Shown: in pieces, positions 35,699 through 44,805 of the stretch
How the letters are laid out: each line of letters starts with the position of its first letter
Position numbering within the stretch: the stretch's first letter is position 1
Assembly (NCBI GenBank): GCA_963710815.1
Contig: CAVQCA010000033.1
Coordinates: 1 to 64,000, forward strand
Reading direction: 5' to 3'
Length of the DNA: 64,000 bases
Source: CAVQCA01 sp963710815
Lineage (GTDB): Bacteria > Pseudomonadota > Gammaproteobacteria > UBA9214
Position numbers and translations under genes: made by a program
Notes under the pieces: model-generated
The model's input: only the letters and a program-made list of their open reading frames with translations
The model's database searches: none
Told to the model about the DNA's origin: nothing

Positions 35699-37636
35699 TC
35701 AGCCAGCTGGCTTCAGATACAAGACGCCCAGCGGCGGCAGGGTAAGATAAAGCGAATGATATTTACCCTGTGCGGCTACCGGCACGCTCTCAACGCCGCC
35801 GGCATTGCCAAAGCCGGCGCCGCCGTAACATTCGGCGTCGCTGTTCAGCAGCTCATTCCAGCGACCGCCCCGTGGTACGCCCACGATGTAATGCTCGCGC
35901 GCTAACGGGGTGAAATTACACACCACCAGTATCATGTCGTCCGGATTGTTTCCCTTGCGGATAAACGTAAGCACACTCTTTTCCACATCGTGAAAGTCCA
36001 CCCATTCGAAACCGCTGCCCCTGAAGTCCAGCTGGTGCATGGCGGGCTGTTCGCGGTAGAAATGGTTCAGATCCCTCACCCAGTCCTGAAGTCCCTGATG
36101 TGCGGGGTCATCCAGCAGATGCCAGTCCAGGCTGCTCTCGTGGTTCCACTCGTTCCATTGCCCGAATTCGTCACCCATGAATAACAGTTTCTTCCCCGGG
36201 TGAGCGTACATGTAACCGAACAGCGCCCTCAGGTTGGCCATTTTCTGCCAGGCGTCACCGGGCATTCGGTTTAACAGGGATCCCTTGCCGTAGACCACCT
36301 CGTCATGGGACAGGGGCAATACGTAGTTTTCGCTGAACGCATACCAGATGCTGAAGGTCAGCTTGTCGTGGTGAAATTTTCGGTGTATGGGGTCTTGCGC
36401 CATATAGTCGAGCGTGTCGTGCATCCAGCCCATTTTCCATTTCATGCCGAAACCCAGACCGCCCACATACACCGGTCTCGAAACCATGGGCCAGGCGGTG
36501 GATTCCTCGGCGATGGTCTGTACATCGGGAAAATCCCGGTAAATGGACTCGTTCAGCTTGCGCAGGAAATCGACGGCGTGCACGTCTTCGTTGCCGCCGT
36601 ATTCATTGGGGATCCACTCGCCGGGTTTTCTGCCGTAGTCCAGATACAGCATGGATGCCACGGCGTCCACCCGCAGTCCGTCAGCATGATATTTGTCCAG
36701 CCAGAACATGGCGCTGCTGATCAGGATCGAGCGCACCTCATAACGCCCGTAGTTGTAAATATAACTGTTCCAGTCCGGAGAATAACCGCGTTTGGGATCG
36801 GCGTGTTCGAACAAATTCGTGCCGTCGAAATACACCAGACCGTGCTCATCATCGGGAAAATGCGAGGGAACCCAGTCCAGTATGATGCCGGTGTTGTTTT
36901 GATGCAGCCGGTCCACCAGGTACATAAAATCCTGGGGATCGCCGTAGCGGGCCGTGGGTGCAAACAAACCCGTGGTCTGGTAACCCCAGGAGCCGTAAAA
37001 CGGATGCTCCATGACCGGCATACACTCCACATGGGTGAAACCCATGTGATGCATATAACCGCACAGCTGGTCGCCCAGTTCGCAGTAAGTCAGGGAACGG
37101 TTGTTCTCATGAGGCACCCGACGCCAGGAGCCGGGATGAAACTCGTAAATACTCCAGGGGGCATCGAGACTGTTTTGCCGGGCACGGTTTTGCATCCATT
37201 CGCTGTCGCCCCAGGTGTAGTCCAGGTCCCACACCACCGAGGCGGTATCGGGCGGGCGCTGCCAGCGAAAGGCGAAGGGATCGCCTTTGGCAACCTGATA
37301 GTCGTGCTGATGCGTGGTGATAAAATATTTATAAATCGCGCCATTGCCGAGACCGCCGACAAACCCTTCCCATATGCCGGAACCATCATCGCGGTCGCGC
37401 AACGGATAACCGTGAGGGTCCCAGTCATTGAAATTGCCCATCACCGCGACCGACCTGGCGTTCGGTGCCCACACCGCAAACAACACCCCTGTTTCGCCCT
37501 GACGATTGCAAAGATGCGAACCGAGTTTGTTATACAGACGGTAATGATTGCCCTGCTTGAACAGGTAAACGTCATGAGCTGTTAGCAGGCTAACGTCGTG
37601 CCGTACCGGTGAATCTATTATCGCTTTTTCGGACAT
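35699..37636 (-). CDS. glgB: 1,4-alpha-glucan branching enzyme
   Basis: A 645-residue GH13 branching enzyme of the shorter type with one N-terminal CBM48 domain (GVLFAVWAPNARSVAVMGNF). Catalytic motifs are present: DGLRVDAVASMLYLDYGRKP with the nucleophile Asp, TIAEESTAWPMV with the acid Glu, and LPLSHDEVVYGKGSL with the third Asp. It forms alpha-1,6 branches in glycogen. It stands alone, separated from the trehalose genes by mobile-element debris and on the opposite strand. Codon use is slightly more AT-rich than treZ. Confidence 0.93.
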   Translation of the reverse strand: MSEKAIIDSPVRHDVSLLTAHDVYLFKQGNHYRLYNKLGSHLCNRQGETGVLFAVWAPNARSVAVMGNFNDWDPHGYPLRDRDDGSGIWEGFVGGLGNGAIYKYFITTHQHDYQVAKGDPFAFRWQRPPDTASVVWDLDYTWGDSEWMQNRARQNSLDAPWSIYEFHPGSWRRVPHENNRSLTYCELGDQLCGYMHHMGFTHVECMPVMEHPFYGSWGYQTTGLFAPTARYGDPQDFMYLVDRLHQNNTGIILDWVPSHFPDDEHGLVYFDGTNLFEHADPKRGYSPDWNSYIYNYGRYEVRSILISSAMFWLDKYHADGLRVDAVASMLYLDYGRKPGEWIPNEYGGNEDVHAVDFLRKLNESIYRDFPDVQTIAEESTAWPMVSRPVYVGGLGFGMKWKMGWMHDTLDYMAQDPIHRKFHHDKLTFSIWYAFSENYVLPLSHDEVVYGKGSLLNRMPGDAWQKMANLRALFGYMYAHPGKKLLFMGDEFGQWNEWNHESSLDWHLLDDPAHQGLQDWVRDLNHFYREQPAMHQLDFRGSGFEWVDFHDVEKSVLTFIRKGNNPDDMILVVCNFTPLAREHYIVGVPRGGRWNELLNSDAECYGGAGFGNAGGVESVPVAAQGKYHSLYLTLPPLGVLYLKPAG

Positions 37637-38183
37637 TACGGTCCCTCATAAATGGGCTGTCATTTGAGTCCATGGAGCAAGACAGGTGAACCCCCGGTGC
37701 ACTTCAAGGGCCGCGCTCTGATTACCCCGGTTTCCTTGCATTGTTGCTATAAAAGGATATTGAAACAGCCTTTGCAATGCATTGATGATTTTCAAAGAGA
37801 CTCATATGTTCAGAATAAGCAACGATACGGATATAAGTCACCTGTATCTGGAGATTCGACTTCAGTACATTCCTGACCTTTGAGGTAATTTTCTGTACTT
37901 CCGTTTTGGGCCGACTCCCGCCGTTTGGGGGAATCTTATATAAGCGTCTCGCGCAGGACAGAGATCGGCCGGTTACAGGACATTCCCGCTCACCACCCCC
38001 TTCCGACTTCACTCACGCGGACCCCGGTGGAGGGAGGGCAGCAGTGGGATGGAGTGGGTTAAATTAACAGGAATCCTGGCTGGCCGGGCCGGTAGTGTCC
38101 GTGTCAGGTTTCCAGGCTCCCGGGGTGGTAGGGATGAAAACCTGAAATCCTGGTAACCTGTCCAGCCCTCAGTCACCGTGCCA
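37637..38183. other. Intergenic region with a shared repeat
   Basis: About 550 bases upstream of glgB and downstream of the VIT gene. It includes the repeat copy at 37932-37958. The remaining sequence looks like decayed filler; short frames through it are not gene-like. Confidence 0.4.
37932..37958 (+). repeat. Dispersed intergenic repeat, copy 2
   Basis: Partner of the copy at 17886-17912, sharing TAAGCGTCTCG and flanks with three differences over 27 bases. Confidence 0.5.
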
Positions 38184-38873
38184 TCATGCAACTACCCCAA
38201 ACATCCGGCCGACTGCTGCGGTTAAACCCATTGCCAGTGCACCCCAAAAAGTCACTCTGACAGCGCCCACAGTAATGGATGCGCCACCAGTACGCGCCGC
38301 AATTCCACCAAGAAGTGCCAGAAATACAGAAGAAAAAACGGCGACAGCAGGTATCAGATAACTTCCTGGTATGGCCCATGCCACTAATAACGGGAGTGCG
38401 GCACCAATGGTAAACGTACCGGCTGAATAAAATGCTGCCTGAACCGGGCGGGCGCTGACAATCTCTGATATGCCAATTTCGTCTCTGGCATGCGCCCCCA
38501 GCGCGTCGTGAGCCATTAGCTGTTCAGCAACCTGAATTGCTAAAACAGGCTCGAGCCCCCTGTTTTGGTATATTTTTGCGAGTTCATCTTTTTCAAACTC
38601 GAAATCGTTCTCTAATGATATTTTTTCGAGTGCCAGATCCGCATTCTCTGTATCGGACTGGGAACTGACGGACACGTACTCGCCAGCCGCCATCGACATG
38701 GCCCCTGCAACCAATCCAGCAACGCCAGCAAGAAGAATGTTTGCCTGGGTGGTACTGGCAGCGGCTACACCAATAATAAGACTGGCTGTAGACACGATGC
38801 CGTCATTTGCGCCCAAAACAGCGGCGCGTAGCCAGCCTACGCGATGCGATCTATGTGCTTCATGATGAGTCAT
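38184..38873 (-). CDS. VIT/CCC1 family iron or manganese transporter
   Basis: A 229-residue VIT-family protein with about five membrane helices. It starts HEAHRSHRVGWLRAAVLGAN and continues with DGIVSTASLIIGVAAAS, then AGAMSMAAGEYVSVSSQSDT, all hallmark segments, and ends with three helices (GAALPLLVAW, FLALLGGIAA, ALAMGLTAAV). Members move Fe2+ or Mn2+ out of the cytosol. The length is typical of bacterial VIT proteins without a ferritin-like domain. It lies inside the DNA separating tRNA-Gly from tRNA-Cys. Confidence 0.9.
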   Translation of the reverse strand: MTHHEAHRSHRVGWLRAAVLGANDGIVSTASLIIGVAAASTTQANILLAGVAGLVAGAMSMAAGEYVSVSSQSDTENADLALEKISLENDFEFEKDELAKIYQNRGLEPVLAIQVAEQLMAHDALGAHARDEIGISEIVSARPVQAAFYSAGTFTIGAALPLLVAWAIPGSYLIPAVAVFSSVFLALLGGIAARTGGASITVGAVRVTFWGALAMGLTAAVGRMFGVVA

Positions 38874-39127
38874 TTAATTACTCGGTATATTTGCAGCTAA
38901 CGATAGAATTAAGCGGTGCGCGTTAGCGCGTCCGGCCCCGAAGGGGCGTACTTGAATGCAATGAACCTTAATGGGTTGCATACCCGATTCTGATCGCCTG
39001 TCGTGACATGTGCGCGGCGATCCGGGGCGGGGCTGGAGGGTGCATTGCCCGGGCATGGCGGGCGGGCGAATCGCGGAACATGCCGTTTTCACCTGAATCT
39101 TCACCTGAGACCCTGCCGGGCGCACCA

Positions 39128-39153
39128 TGAAAAAGGCCGCTCGCTGGCGGCCT
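39128..39153 (-). terminator. Terminator after tRNA-Gly
   Basis: On the minus strand AGGCCGC-CAGCGA-GCGGCCT followed by a T run, about 17 bases past the tRNA-Gly 3' end. It ends the uvrC-pgsA-tRNA-Gly transcript here. Confidence 0.75.
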
Positions 39154-39169
39154 AAGTCTTTGATTATTT

Positions 39170-39245
39170 TGGAGCGGGAAACGAGATTCGAACTCGCGAC
39201 CCCAACCTTGGCAAGGTTGTGCTCTACCAGCTGAGCTATTCCCGC
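39170..39245 (-). tRNA. tRNA-Gly (anticodon GCC)
   Basis: A complete 76-base minus-strand tRNA: acceptor GCGGGAA pairing with TTCCCGC, D-loop CAGCTGGTAGAGC, anticodon loop TTGCCAA, T-loop GTTCGAATC and an encoded CCA. It lies 38 bases after pgsA, the order known from gammaproteobacteria where it is normally followed by tRNA-Cys. Confidence 0.96.
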
Positions 39246-39283
39246 ATGGACAGACGGCCATTGTATCGACGGTTGATAACCTG

Positions 39284-39868
39284 TCAAGCATCATCCCGGT
39301 GATCCGGTGTCGGGTTGTCCATAAGGGTGGGCCAGGCCGCACGCAGGTAAACCACCATGGACCAGAGGGTCAGTATGGCGGCGACATAGATCAGCACCAG
39401 CCCGATGTCATGGGTCGGGAACGTGCCCAGCGGCAGGTCATAGATCAGCAGCAGTATGGCGAGCATCTGCGCCGCCGTTTTTATCTTGCCTATCACCGAC
39501 ACCGCCACGCGGGTCCTCGCGCCGATCTCCGACATCCATTCACGCAGCGCCGAAATGACGATCTCGCGTCCCACGATGATGGCCGCGGGTATGGTGAACT
39601 GCACGGTCGGGTTCTGCTGGACAAGCACCACCAGGGCGATGGCGACCATGAGTTTGTCGGCCACCGGGTCGAGAAAGGCGCCGAAGACGGAGGCTTGCTT
39701 CAGGCGGCGGGCGAGATAGCCATCGAGCCAGTCCGTCAACGCGGCCAGGCCGAAGATGGCGGCGCTGAGCAGGTTTGACCAGGCATAGGGAGCGAAAAAG
39801 ACGAGCACGAACACCGGTATCAGGACGATACGCAGCAGCGTCAATACATTTGGGGCATTCCATCTCAT
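39284..39868 (-). CDS. pgsA: CDP-diacylglycerol-glycerol-3-phosphate 3-phosphatidyltransferase
   Basis: A 194-residue inner-membrane enzyme of phosphatidylglycerol synthesis. The CDP-alcohol phosphotransferase motif is intact as DGYLARRLKQASVFGAFLDP with the following VADK (D-G-x2-A-R-x8-G-x3-D-x3-D), near residues 49-71. Several hydrophobic helices surround it. It starts 15 bases after uvrC and precedes tRNA-Gly, matching the E. coli uvrC-pgsA-glyW arrangement. Confidence 0.94.
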   Translation of the reverse strand: MRWNAPNVLTLLRIVLIPVFVLVFFAPYAWSNLLSAAIFGLAALTDWLDGYLARRLKQASVFGAFLDPVADKLMVAIALVVLVQQNPTVQFTIPAAIIVGREIVISALREWMSEIGARTRVAVSVIGKIKTAAQMLAILLLIYDLPLGTFPTHDIGLVLIYVAAILTLWSMVVYLRAAWPTLMDNPTPDHRDDA

Positions 39869-39883
39869 CTTCAGGCCGTTACG

Positions 39884-41716
39884 CTATGTTGGTTCACCAT
39901 GAAAAAGGTCATAGATCTGCTGCGCGAGCGTGCGGTTGATTCCCTTCACGGCCAGCAGGTCATCCAGCCCGGCACGGGCGACTTCCCTGAGCCCCCCCAG
40001 CTGTTTCAGCAATTGCTGGCGTCGTTTCGGGCCGATGCCGGCGATCTGCTCCAGCGATGATGTTCTGCGCGACCTCGCACGGCGCTGCCGGTGTCCGGTG
40101 ATGGCAAAACGGTGCGCCTCGTCCCGGATTTGCTGGAGCAGGTGCAGGGCCGGCGAGTCCGGCGCCAGCCTGACCGGGCCGGACATGCCGGGCACGTGCA
40201 GTGTCTCCAGACCGGGTTTCCTCCGCGGACCCTTGGCGATGCCGATGATGCGGACACTGGAGACCTGCAACTCCTCCAGAACCCGTCTGGCGGCCGCGAT
40301 CTGCCCCTTGCCACCATCGATGAACAACAGGTCGGGCAGCTTCCCTTCGCCCTTCATCAGCCGGGTGTAACGCCGGCTCAGGGCCTGCTCCATGGCGGCG
40401 TAATCATCACCCGGTCGAATACCCTGGATATTGAACCGCCGATAATCCGATTTTAACGGCCCGTCCACACCGAATACAACGCACGAGGCGACCGTGGATT
40501 CCCCCTGCGTGTGACTGATGTCGAAGCATTCCATGCGTTCCGGCAGTTCCTCCAGACCAAGGGCTTCCTTGAGCCGCTGGAGCCGTCCCTGGTAGCCGGT
40601 GCGTGTATTCAGGAACGCGGCAAGCGCCTGTTCGGCGTTATTGATGGCCAGTCTCAACCAGCGGGCGCGTTCATTGCGTACGCTGGCGGTCAGCCTGACC
40701 TTGTGCCCCGCCTGCTCGCTCAGCACGTTCCGGATCAGGTCCGCATCCTCGGGCTCGTGGCTCAACAGCAGTTCGGTCGGGATGCTCCGGCCGAGGTAAT
40801 ACTGGGTGATGAAGGCCGAGAGGATCTCTTCATTGCCTGCGTCGACAGGTACCCGGGGGTAAAAAACGGTGTTGCCCAGATTGCGGCCATGGCGGATGAA
40901 AAACACCTGCACGCACGCGTTCCCGCCGTCACTGGCGCAGGCCAGGATATCGAGATCTCCGCGCGCGTTGCTAACGTACTGGCGTTCCTGCACCCGGTGC
41001 AGGGTCGCGATCTGGTCGCGGTAACCGGCGGCCTTCTCATAGTCAAGCGCGGCGGAAGCCTTCTCCATACGCGCCACCAGAGCGTCGATCACGGCGCTGT
41101 CCTTGCCTTCCAGAAACATTACCGTGTTCCGTACATCCTCGGCATACTCTTCCGGGCTGATATAACTGACGCAGGGTGCGGCGCACCGTTTTATCTGGTA
41201 TTGCAGGCAGGGTCGGGAGCGGTTGCTGAAAAAGCTGTCCTCGCACTGGCGTACCCTGAAGAGTTTCTGCAACAGCTGGAGACTCTCCCGTACGGCGCCG
41301 GCGCCGGGATATGGCCCGAAATAACGCCCCTTGCCGCGCCTGGCCCCGCGGTGAAAGCCCAGTCGCGGGTACTGCTGGTCAGTCGAGAGGTAAATATACG
41401 GGTAGCTCTTGTCATCGCGCAGGAGCACGTTGTAGCGGGGCCGGAGCGTCTTGATCAGGTTGTTTTCCAGCAGCAGCGCCTCACCCTCGGTATTCGTGAC
41501 GGTGATTTCGATGGCGGCGACCTGCGCCACCAGCGCACGGGTCTTGTGGCCGAGGCCGGTGCGCTGGAAATAACTCGCCACCCTTTTCCTGAGGTTGCGC
41601 GCCTTGCCGACGTAGAGCACTGCGCCCTCGCCGTCGAGCATGCGGTAGACCCCGGGCCTCGGGGTCAGGTTCTTCAGATAGTCCGCGACGTCGAACAGGG
41701 CGTCGTTGCAGGTCAT
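39884..41716 (-). CDS. uvrC: Excinuclease ABC subunit C
   Basis: A 610-residue UvrC. The N-terminal GIY-YIG nuclease domain has RPGVYRMLDGEGAVLYVGKA (3' incision), followed by a cysteine-rich linker (CAAPCVSYISPEEY) and UVR motif (VARMEKASAALDYEKAAGYR). The RNase H-like domain has MECFDISHTQGESTVASCVV and LLFIDGGKGQ (5' incision), and two C-terminal helix-hairpin-helix motifs end with IAGIGPKRRQQLLKQLGGLR. It makes the dual incision in nucleotide excision repair with UvrAB. It starts 4 bases after the glycosylase gene. Confidence 0.96.
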   Translation of the reverse strand: MTCNDALFDVADYLKNLTPRPGVYRMLDGEGAVLYVGKARNLRKRVASYFQRTGLGHKTRALVAQVAAIEITVTNTEGEALLLENNLIKTLRPRYNVLLRDDKSYPYIYLSTDQQYPRLGFHRGARRGKGRYFGPYPGAGAVRESLQLLQKLFRVRQCEDSFFSNRSRPCLQYQIKRCAAPCVSYISPEEYAEDVRNTVMFLEGKDSAVIDALVARMEKASAALDYEKAAGYRDQIATLHRVQERQYVSNARGDLDILACASDGGNACVQVFFIRHGRNLGNTVFYPRVPVDAGNEEILSAFITQYYLGRSIPTELLLSHEPEDADLIRNVLSEQAGHKVRLTASVRNERARWLRLAINNAEQALAAFLNTRTGYQGRLQRLKEALGLEELPERMECFDISHTQGESTVASCVVFGVDGPLKSDYRRFNIQGIRPGDDYAAMEQALSRRYTRLMKGEGKLPDLLFIDGGKGQIAAARRVLEELQVSSVRIIGIAKGPRRKPGLETLHVPGMSGPVRLAPDSPALHLLQQIRDEAHRFAITGHRQRRARSRRTSSLEQIAGIGPKRRQQLLKQLGGLREVARAGLDDLLAVKGINRTLAQQIYDLFHGEPT

Positions 41717-41720
41717 GCCG

Positions 41721-42398
41721 TTATTCCGACGCGCCTGACGATGAGACAGGCCGGGGTTTGAGCAGTTCGCTGGCGCGCTGGAAGATCGCGGTGAACATCT
41801 CCCCCGTCAGACGTCGGGTCTGGGTGTTGTAGCGGCTGCAGTGGTAGGAATCGATCAGCAGCGTCCCGTCGTGGAGTCGATGGGTATGGCCGTGCCCGAA
41901 CGGGTTCGGCGCAAGGCGCATGCCCGCCGCCCGCAGTACGGCGTCATGCGCAATCCTTCCCAGCCCGATGATGACCGAGCCGGCGCGAAGCTGCGCCAGT
42001 TCGTTCCTGAGGTAGGCGTTGCACTGCCGGATTTCATCGGGCCGCGGCTTGTTTTGCGGTGGCAGGCATTTCACGGCATTGGTTATGCGGCAATTGAAAA
42101 GTTCCAGACCATCATCGCATGCCGTCGATTCCGGCCGGTTGCTGTAGCCGAAATCGAACAGCGTCCGATAGAGCAGAATGCCGGCATAATCCCCGGTAAA
42201 CGGTCGCCCGGTGGCGTTGGCGCCATGCATCCCCGGCGCGAGTCCGACAATCAGCAGATGCGCCCCCTGATCGCCGAATGGGGGCACCGGGGCACAGTGA
42301 TAGTGGGGATATTTCCGGCCGGTCTGATCGAGGAAGGTGGCTAGGCGGGGGCAGTCTCGGCAGTCGGGATTAAAGACCGATGTATCTATCGCTGACAT
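41721..42398 (-). CDS. Uracil-DNA glycosylase, family 5 (UDGb-type)
   Basis: A 225-residue family-5 uracil-DNA glycosylase. It has four likely Fe-S cysteines: Cys13 and Cys16 in NPDCRDC, then VKCLPP and IRQC. Motif A is GLAPGMHGANATGRPFTGD, without the usual catalytic Asp/Asn of family 1, as in UDGb. The closing motif is DSYHCSRYNTQTRRLT, where HPS of relatives is HCS. It removes uracil and possibly hypoxanthine from DNA. It overlaps the end of the NHL gene by 29 bases and nearly touches uvrC, forming a repair operon. Confidence 0.85.
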   Translation of the reverse strand: MSAIDTSVFNPDCRDCPRLATFLDQTGRKYPHYHCAPVPPFGDQGAHLLIVGLAPGMHGANATGRPFTGDYAGILLYRTLFDFGYSNRPESTACDDGLELFNCRITNAVKCLPPQNKPRPDEIRQCNAYLRNELAQLRAGSVIIGLGRIAHDAVLRAAGMRLAPNPFGHGHTHRLHDGTLLIDSYHCSRYNTQTRRLTGEMFTAIFQRASELLKPRPVSSSGASE

Positions 42399-43833
42399 TC
42401 AGGGGTTCTGTGGTTCCGCTGCGCAGGTTGACACGAACGATTTCGTGAGCGTTGGTATTGGCAATGTATAGGGTATTCCCGCCGAACGCCAGTCCGCCGG
42501 GCTCATCCAGACGCCGCTCCACCCGGTAGCTGGTAACCAGTTGATTATCAATTCGTACCTTCCTGATCTTGTTGTTGTACGTGTCGGCGATCCAGAGCGA
42601 TTTCCGGGTCTGGTCGGTGGTGATGTCGAGCGGGTACTGGAACCTTGCGGCCGTCCCGATACCATCGACATCCCCGTAGTCGGAAGGCCCCCGCCCGACC
42701 AGTGTCGTCACCTGCCGCGTGTTCAGATCTACGGCGCGGATGGCCGAAGAACCGGCGTCAACGACGTAGAGCGTGTGCCCGATAATGCATAATGCGGAGG
42801 GTTGGGCGAAGCAGGCGTTCCATGAGGCGCCGTCGTCGAGCCCCTCCTCCCCGCTGCCCGCGTAGATCTCCAGGGTGTTCGTCACGAGCGAGAGCGACCA
42901 GATCTGATGCAGACCGGTCATGGCGATGTACAGCACGCCGGCCTTGTGCGCCAGGCCGCCGGGGGAATTCAGATCCACCTCGCGCGGATTGCCGAAATAA
43001 TCACCCGTGGCTTCCAGTCCCATCGCCCCGGTGCCGGCGAGGGTGATCACGTCATCGTCGCGTATGTTGATACGACGGATGGCGTGATTGCCGGTATCGG
43101 CGACATAGAGAAATTCGTCAGCCATCACCATTCCCCGGGGATCGTTGAATGCGGCGGAAAACCCGTCGCCGTCAAGAAATCCCGGATTGCCGTCACCGTA
43201 CTGATTCAGTATCACCCCCTGGGGTGATGTCGTCAGAATGCGATTGTGGCCCCCGTCGGCGATGTAAACCCGATTCTCGGTGGCGAGTATCCTGCCGGGA
43301 AACGACAGGGGACGCACCGGCTCGAGCGTCTGTTTCAGGGTGTATGGCGCGCCCGACCCCGTGACCGGCTCCACCGCCCTGGCAAGCAGCGTGGTGATAA
43401 TCTGTTCGAGCTTCTCGCGGTTGCCCTCCCCCGGGATCGAGCCCACGATGCGGCCCTGCGTGTCGATGACAACCAGCCCCGATTCTGCGCGCATCCCGAA
43501 GCGGCGCCACAGCCGGTGGTCCGGGTCATGGATCACCGGATGGCGTATGTGATTGCGGTTGATGGCATGGCGGACGTGCCCGGCGCTTCTCTCGGCCGGG
43601 AACCGCGGGCCATGGACCCCGATGACCACCAGTTCGTTCGGAAATCTGTCCGCGAGGTGGTTAAGGTCCATGATCACGTGAAGGCAATGCAGTGAACAGT
43701 AGGCAGTAAAGTTAAGAAGAACGACCCTGCCCTTCTGCTCACTCAGCCTGACCGGCCTGTCCACATTGAGCCATGACAACACGGCCGGCATCTCCGGAAC
43801 CTGACTGTGATTTGCAATCATGGGCATACTCAC
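42370..43833 (-). CDS. Thioredoxin-like protein with NHL repeats (NHLRC2-like)
   Basis: A 487-residue protein. Residues about 15-145 form a thioredoxin/TlpA-like domain (GRVVLLNFTAYCSLHCLHVI, DPDHRLWRRFGMRAESGLVV), and residues about 180-480 form a six-bladed NHL propeller with repeats such as DPRGMVMADEFLYVADTGNH. The order matches NHLRC2 proteins. The redox site reads C-S-L-H-C, so the first cysteine of the usual C-x-x-C (CCINC in relatives) is a serine. No signal peptide is seen, so it is probably cytosolic. The function is unknown. It is the first gene of a run through the glycosylase and uvrC. Confidence 0.82.
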   Translation of the reverse strand: MSMPMIANHSQVPEMPAVLSWLNVDRPVRLSEQKGRVVLLNFTAYCSLHCLHVIMDLNHLADRFPNELVVIGVHGPRFPAERSAGHVRHAINRNHIRHPVIHDPDHRLWRRFGMRAESGLVVIDTQGRIVGSIPGEGNREKLEQIITTLLARAVEPVTGSGAPYTLKQTLEPVRPLSFPGRILATENRVYIADGGHNRILTTSPQGVILNQYGDGNPGFLDGDGFSAAFNDPRGMVMADEFLYVADTGNHAIRRINIRDDDVITLAGTGAMGLEATGDYFGNPREVDLNSPGGLAHKAGVLYIAMTGLHQIWSLSLVTNTLEIYAGSGEEGLDDGASWNACFAQPSALCIIGHTLYVVDAGSSAIRAVDLNTRQVTTLVGRGPSDYGDVDGIGTAARFQYPLDITTDQTRKSLWIADTYNNKIRKVRIDNQLVTSYRVERRLDEPGGLAFGGNTLYIANTNAHEIVRVNLRSGTTEPLNVSDRYIGL

Positions 43834-44006
43834 CCTGCAATCCTGCGTAATCGGCTGTACTGCTGATAATAAAGCACGGCCAGCCCCAACCCGCCATTTC
43901 GGGTGGTGAATTCCTTGATCCAGCTCTCATTATTTCAGACAAAAGGGCGAAAATCAGCGACGACGGGGCTTCGACGTGTCCGGGGATAACCCCCCGGGCG
44001 GAGATC

Positions 44007-44654
44007 TCAGGGAACGACGGGTTCCTTGATGATGCCGTACCGAATGGCATAGCGCGTCAACTCCACGTCATTGCAAACCCCCAGCTTTTCATGCAGCCGG
44101 TAACGAAGCGTGCTGGTGGTTTTCGGGCTGAGACAGAGCATCTCGGCGATATCCTTGTTCCGTATGCCCTGAATGATCATCATCATGACTTCCGTTTCCC
44201 GGTCCGAAAGCCGCTCCAGCGCGGAACATTTGCGATTTCTGAGGGAAGTAAAAGCCACCTTCTCGGCGACATCCCGGGTAAGGTACTGCTGGCCGCGGTG
44301 GACCATATTGATGGCGTTGAGAACCTCCGTGACGGCACTTCCCTTGGTGATGTAACCGGAGGCGCCGGCCTCCATCAGGCTGGTCGGGAAAGGGATTTCC
44401 TCGTGGACGGTTAATGCGATGACACGGATGGCGGGATAGGAAATGGTGATTCTGCGGGTTGCCTCCAGTCCACCGATACCCGGCATGCTTACGTCCATCA
44501 GGACGATATCGGGCTTCCTTCGCCGGGCAATCTCGATGGCCTGTTCCCCGCTGGACGCCTCGGCGATGACATCAATGTCGTTTACATCATCGAGTATCCG
44601 CCTGAGACCGGTACGGACGAGCGCATGGTCATCCACAATCATGACACTGATCAT
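44007..44654 (-). CDS. uvrY: UvrY/GacA-type response regulator
   Basis: A 215-residue NarL/FixJ-class response regulator. The receiver domain has the acidic pair in MIVDDHALVRTGLRRILDDV, phospho-acceptor Asp in IVLMDVSMPGIGGLEATRR and the conserved Lys in GYITKGSAV. The LuxR-type HTH is LSDRETEVMMMIIQGIRNKD followed by IAEMLCLSPKTTSTLRYRLH. The sequence and the location upstream of uvrC fit UvrY/GacA/SirA, which with BarA/GacS activates small RNAs of the Csr system. No BarA or CsrB-like gene is in the window. Confidence 0.9.
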   Translation of the reverse strand: MISVMIVDDHALVRTGLRRILDDVNDIDVIAEASSGEQAIEIARRRKPDIVLMDVSMPGIGGLEATRRITISYPAIRVIALTVHEEIPFPTSLMEAGASGYITKGSAVTEVLNAINMVHRGQQYLTRDVAEKVAFTSLRNRKCSALERLSDRETEVMMMIIQGIRNKDIAEMLCLSPKTTSTLRYRLHEKLGVCNDVELTRYAIRYGIIKEPVVP

Positions 44655-44805
44655 TCAGAACCCCCCTTTTGTTAAATTACATTCCATTGCATTAGTGTTT
44701 TATTTCATAAAACGAAGGCTAACACCGGCCAGAACTGCGGACAATCAGATATGTCTTACATGTCGGAACGGATACCAAAGACCGCAAAGTCGCACAGGGA
44801 GCTAA

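Noticed and set aside
36305..37585. A 426-codon plus-strand frame opposite glgB
   Set aside because: glgB catalytic motifs lie on the minus strand; the frame is a shadow.
40511..41761. A 416-codon plus-strand frame opposite uvrC
   Set aside because: uvrC is complete on the minus strand and in conserved synteny.
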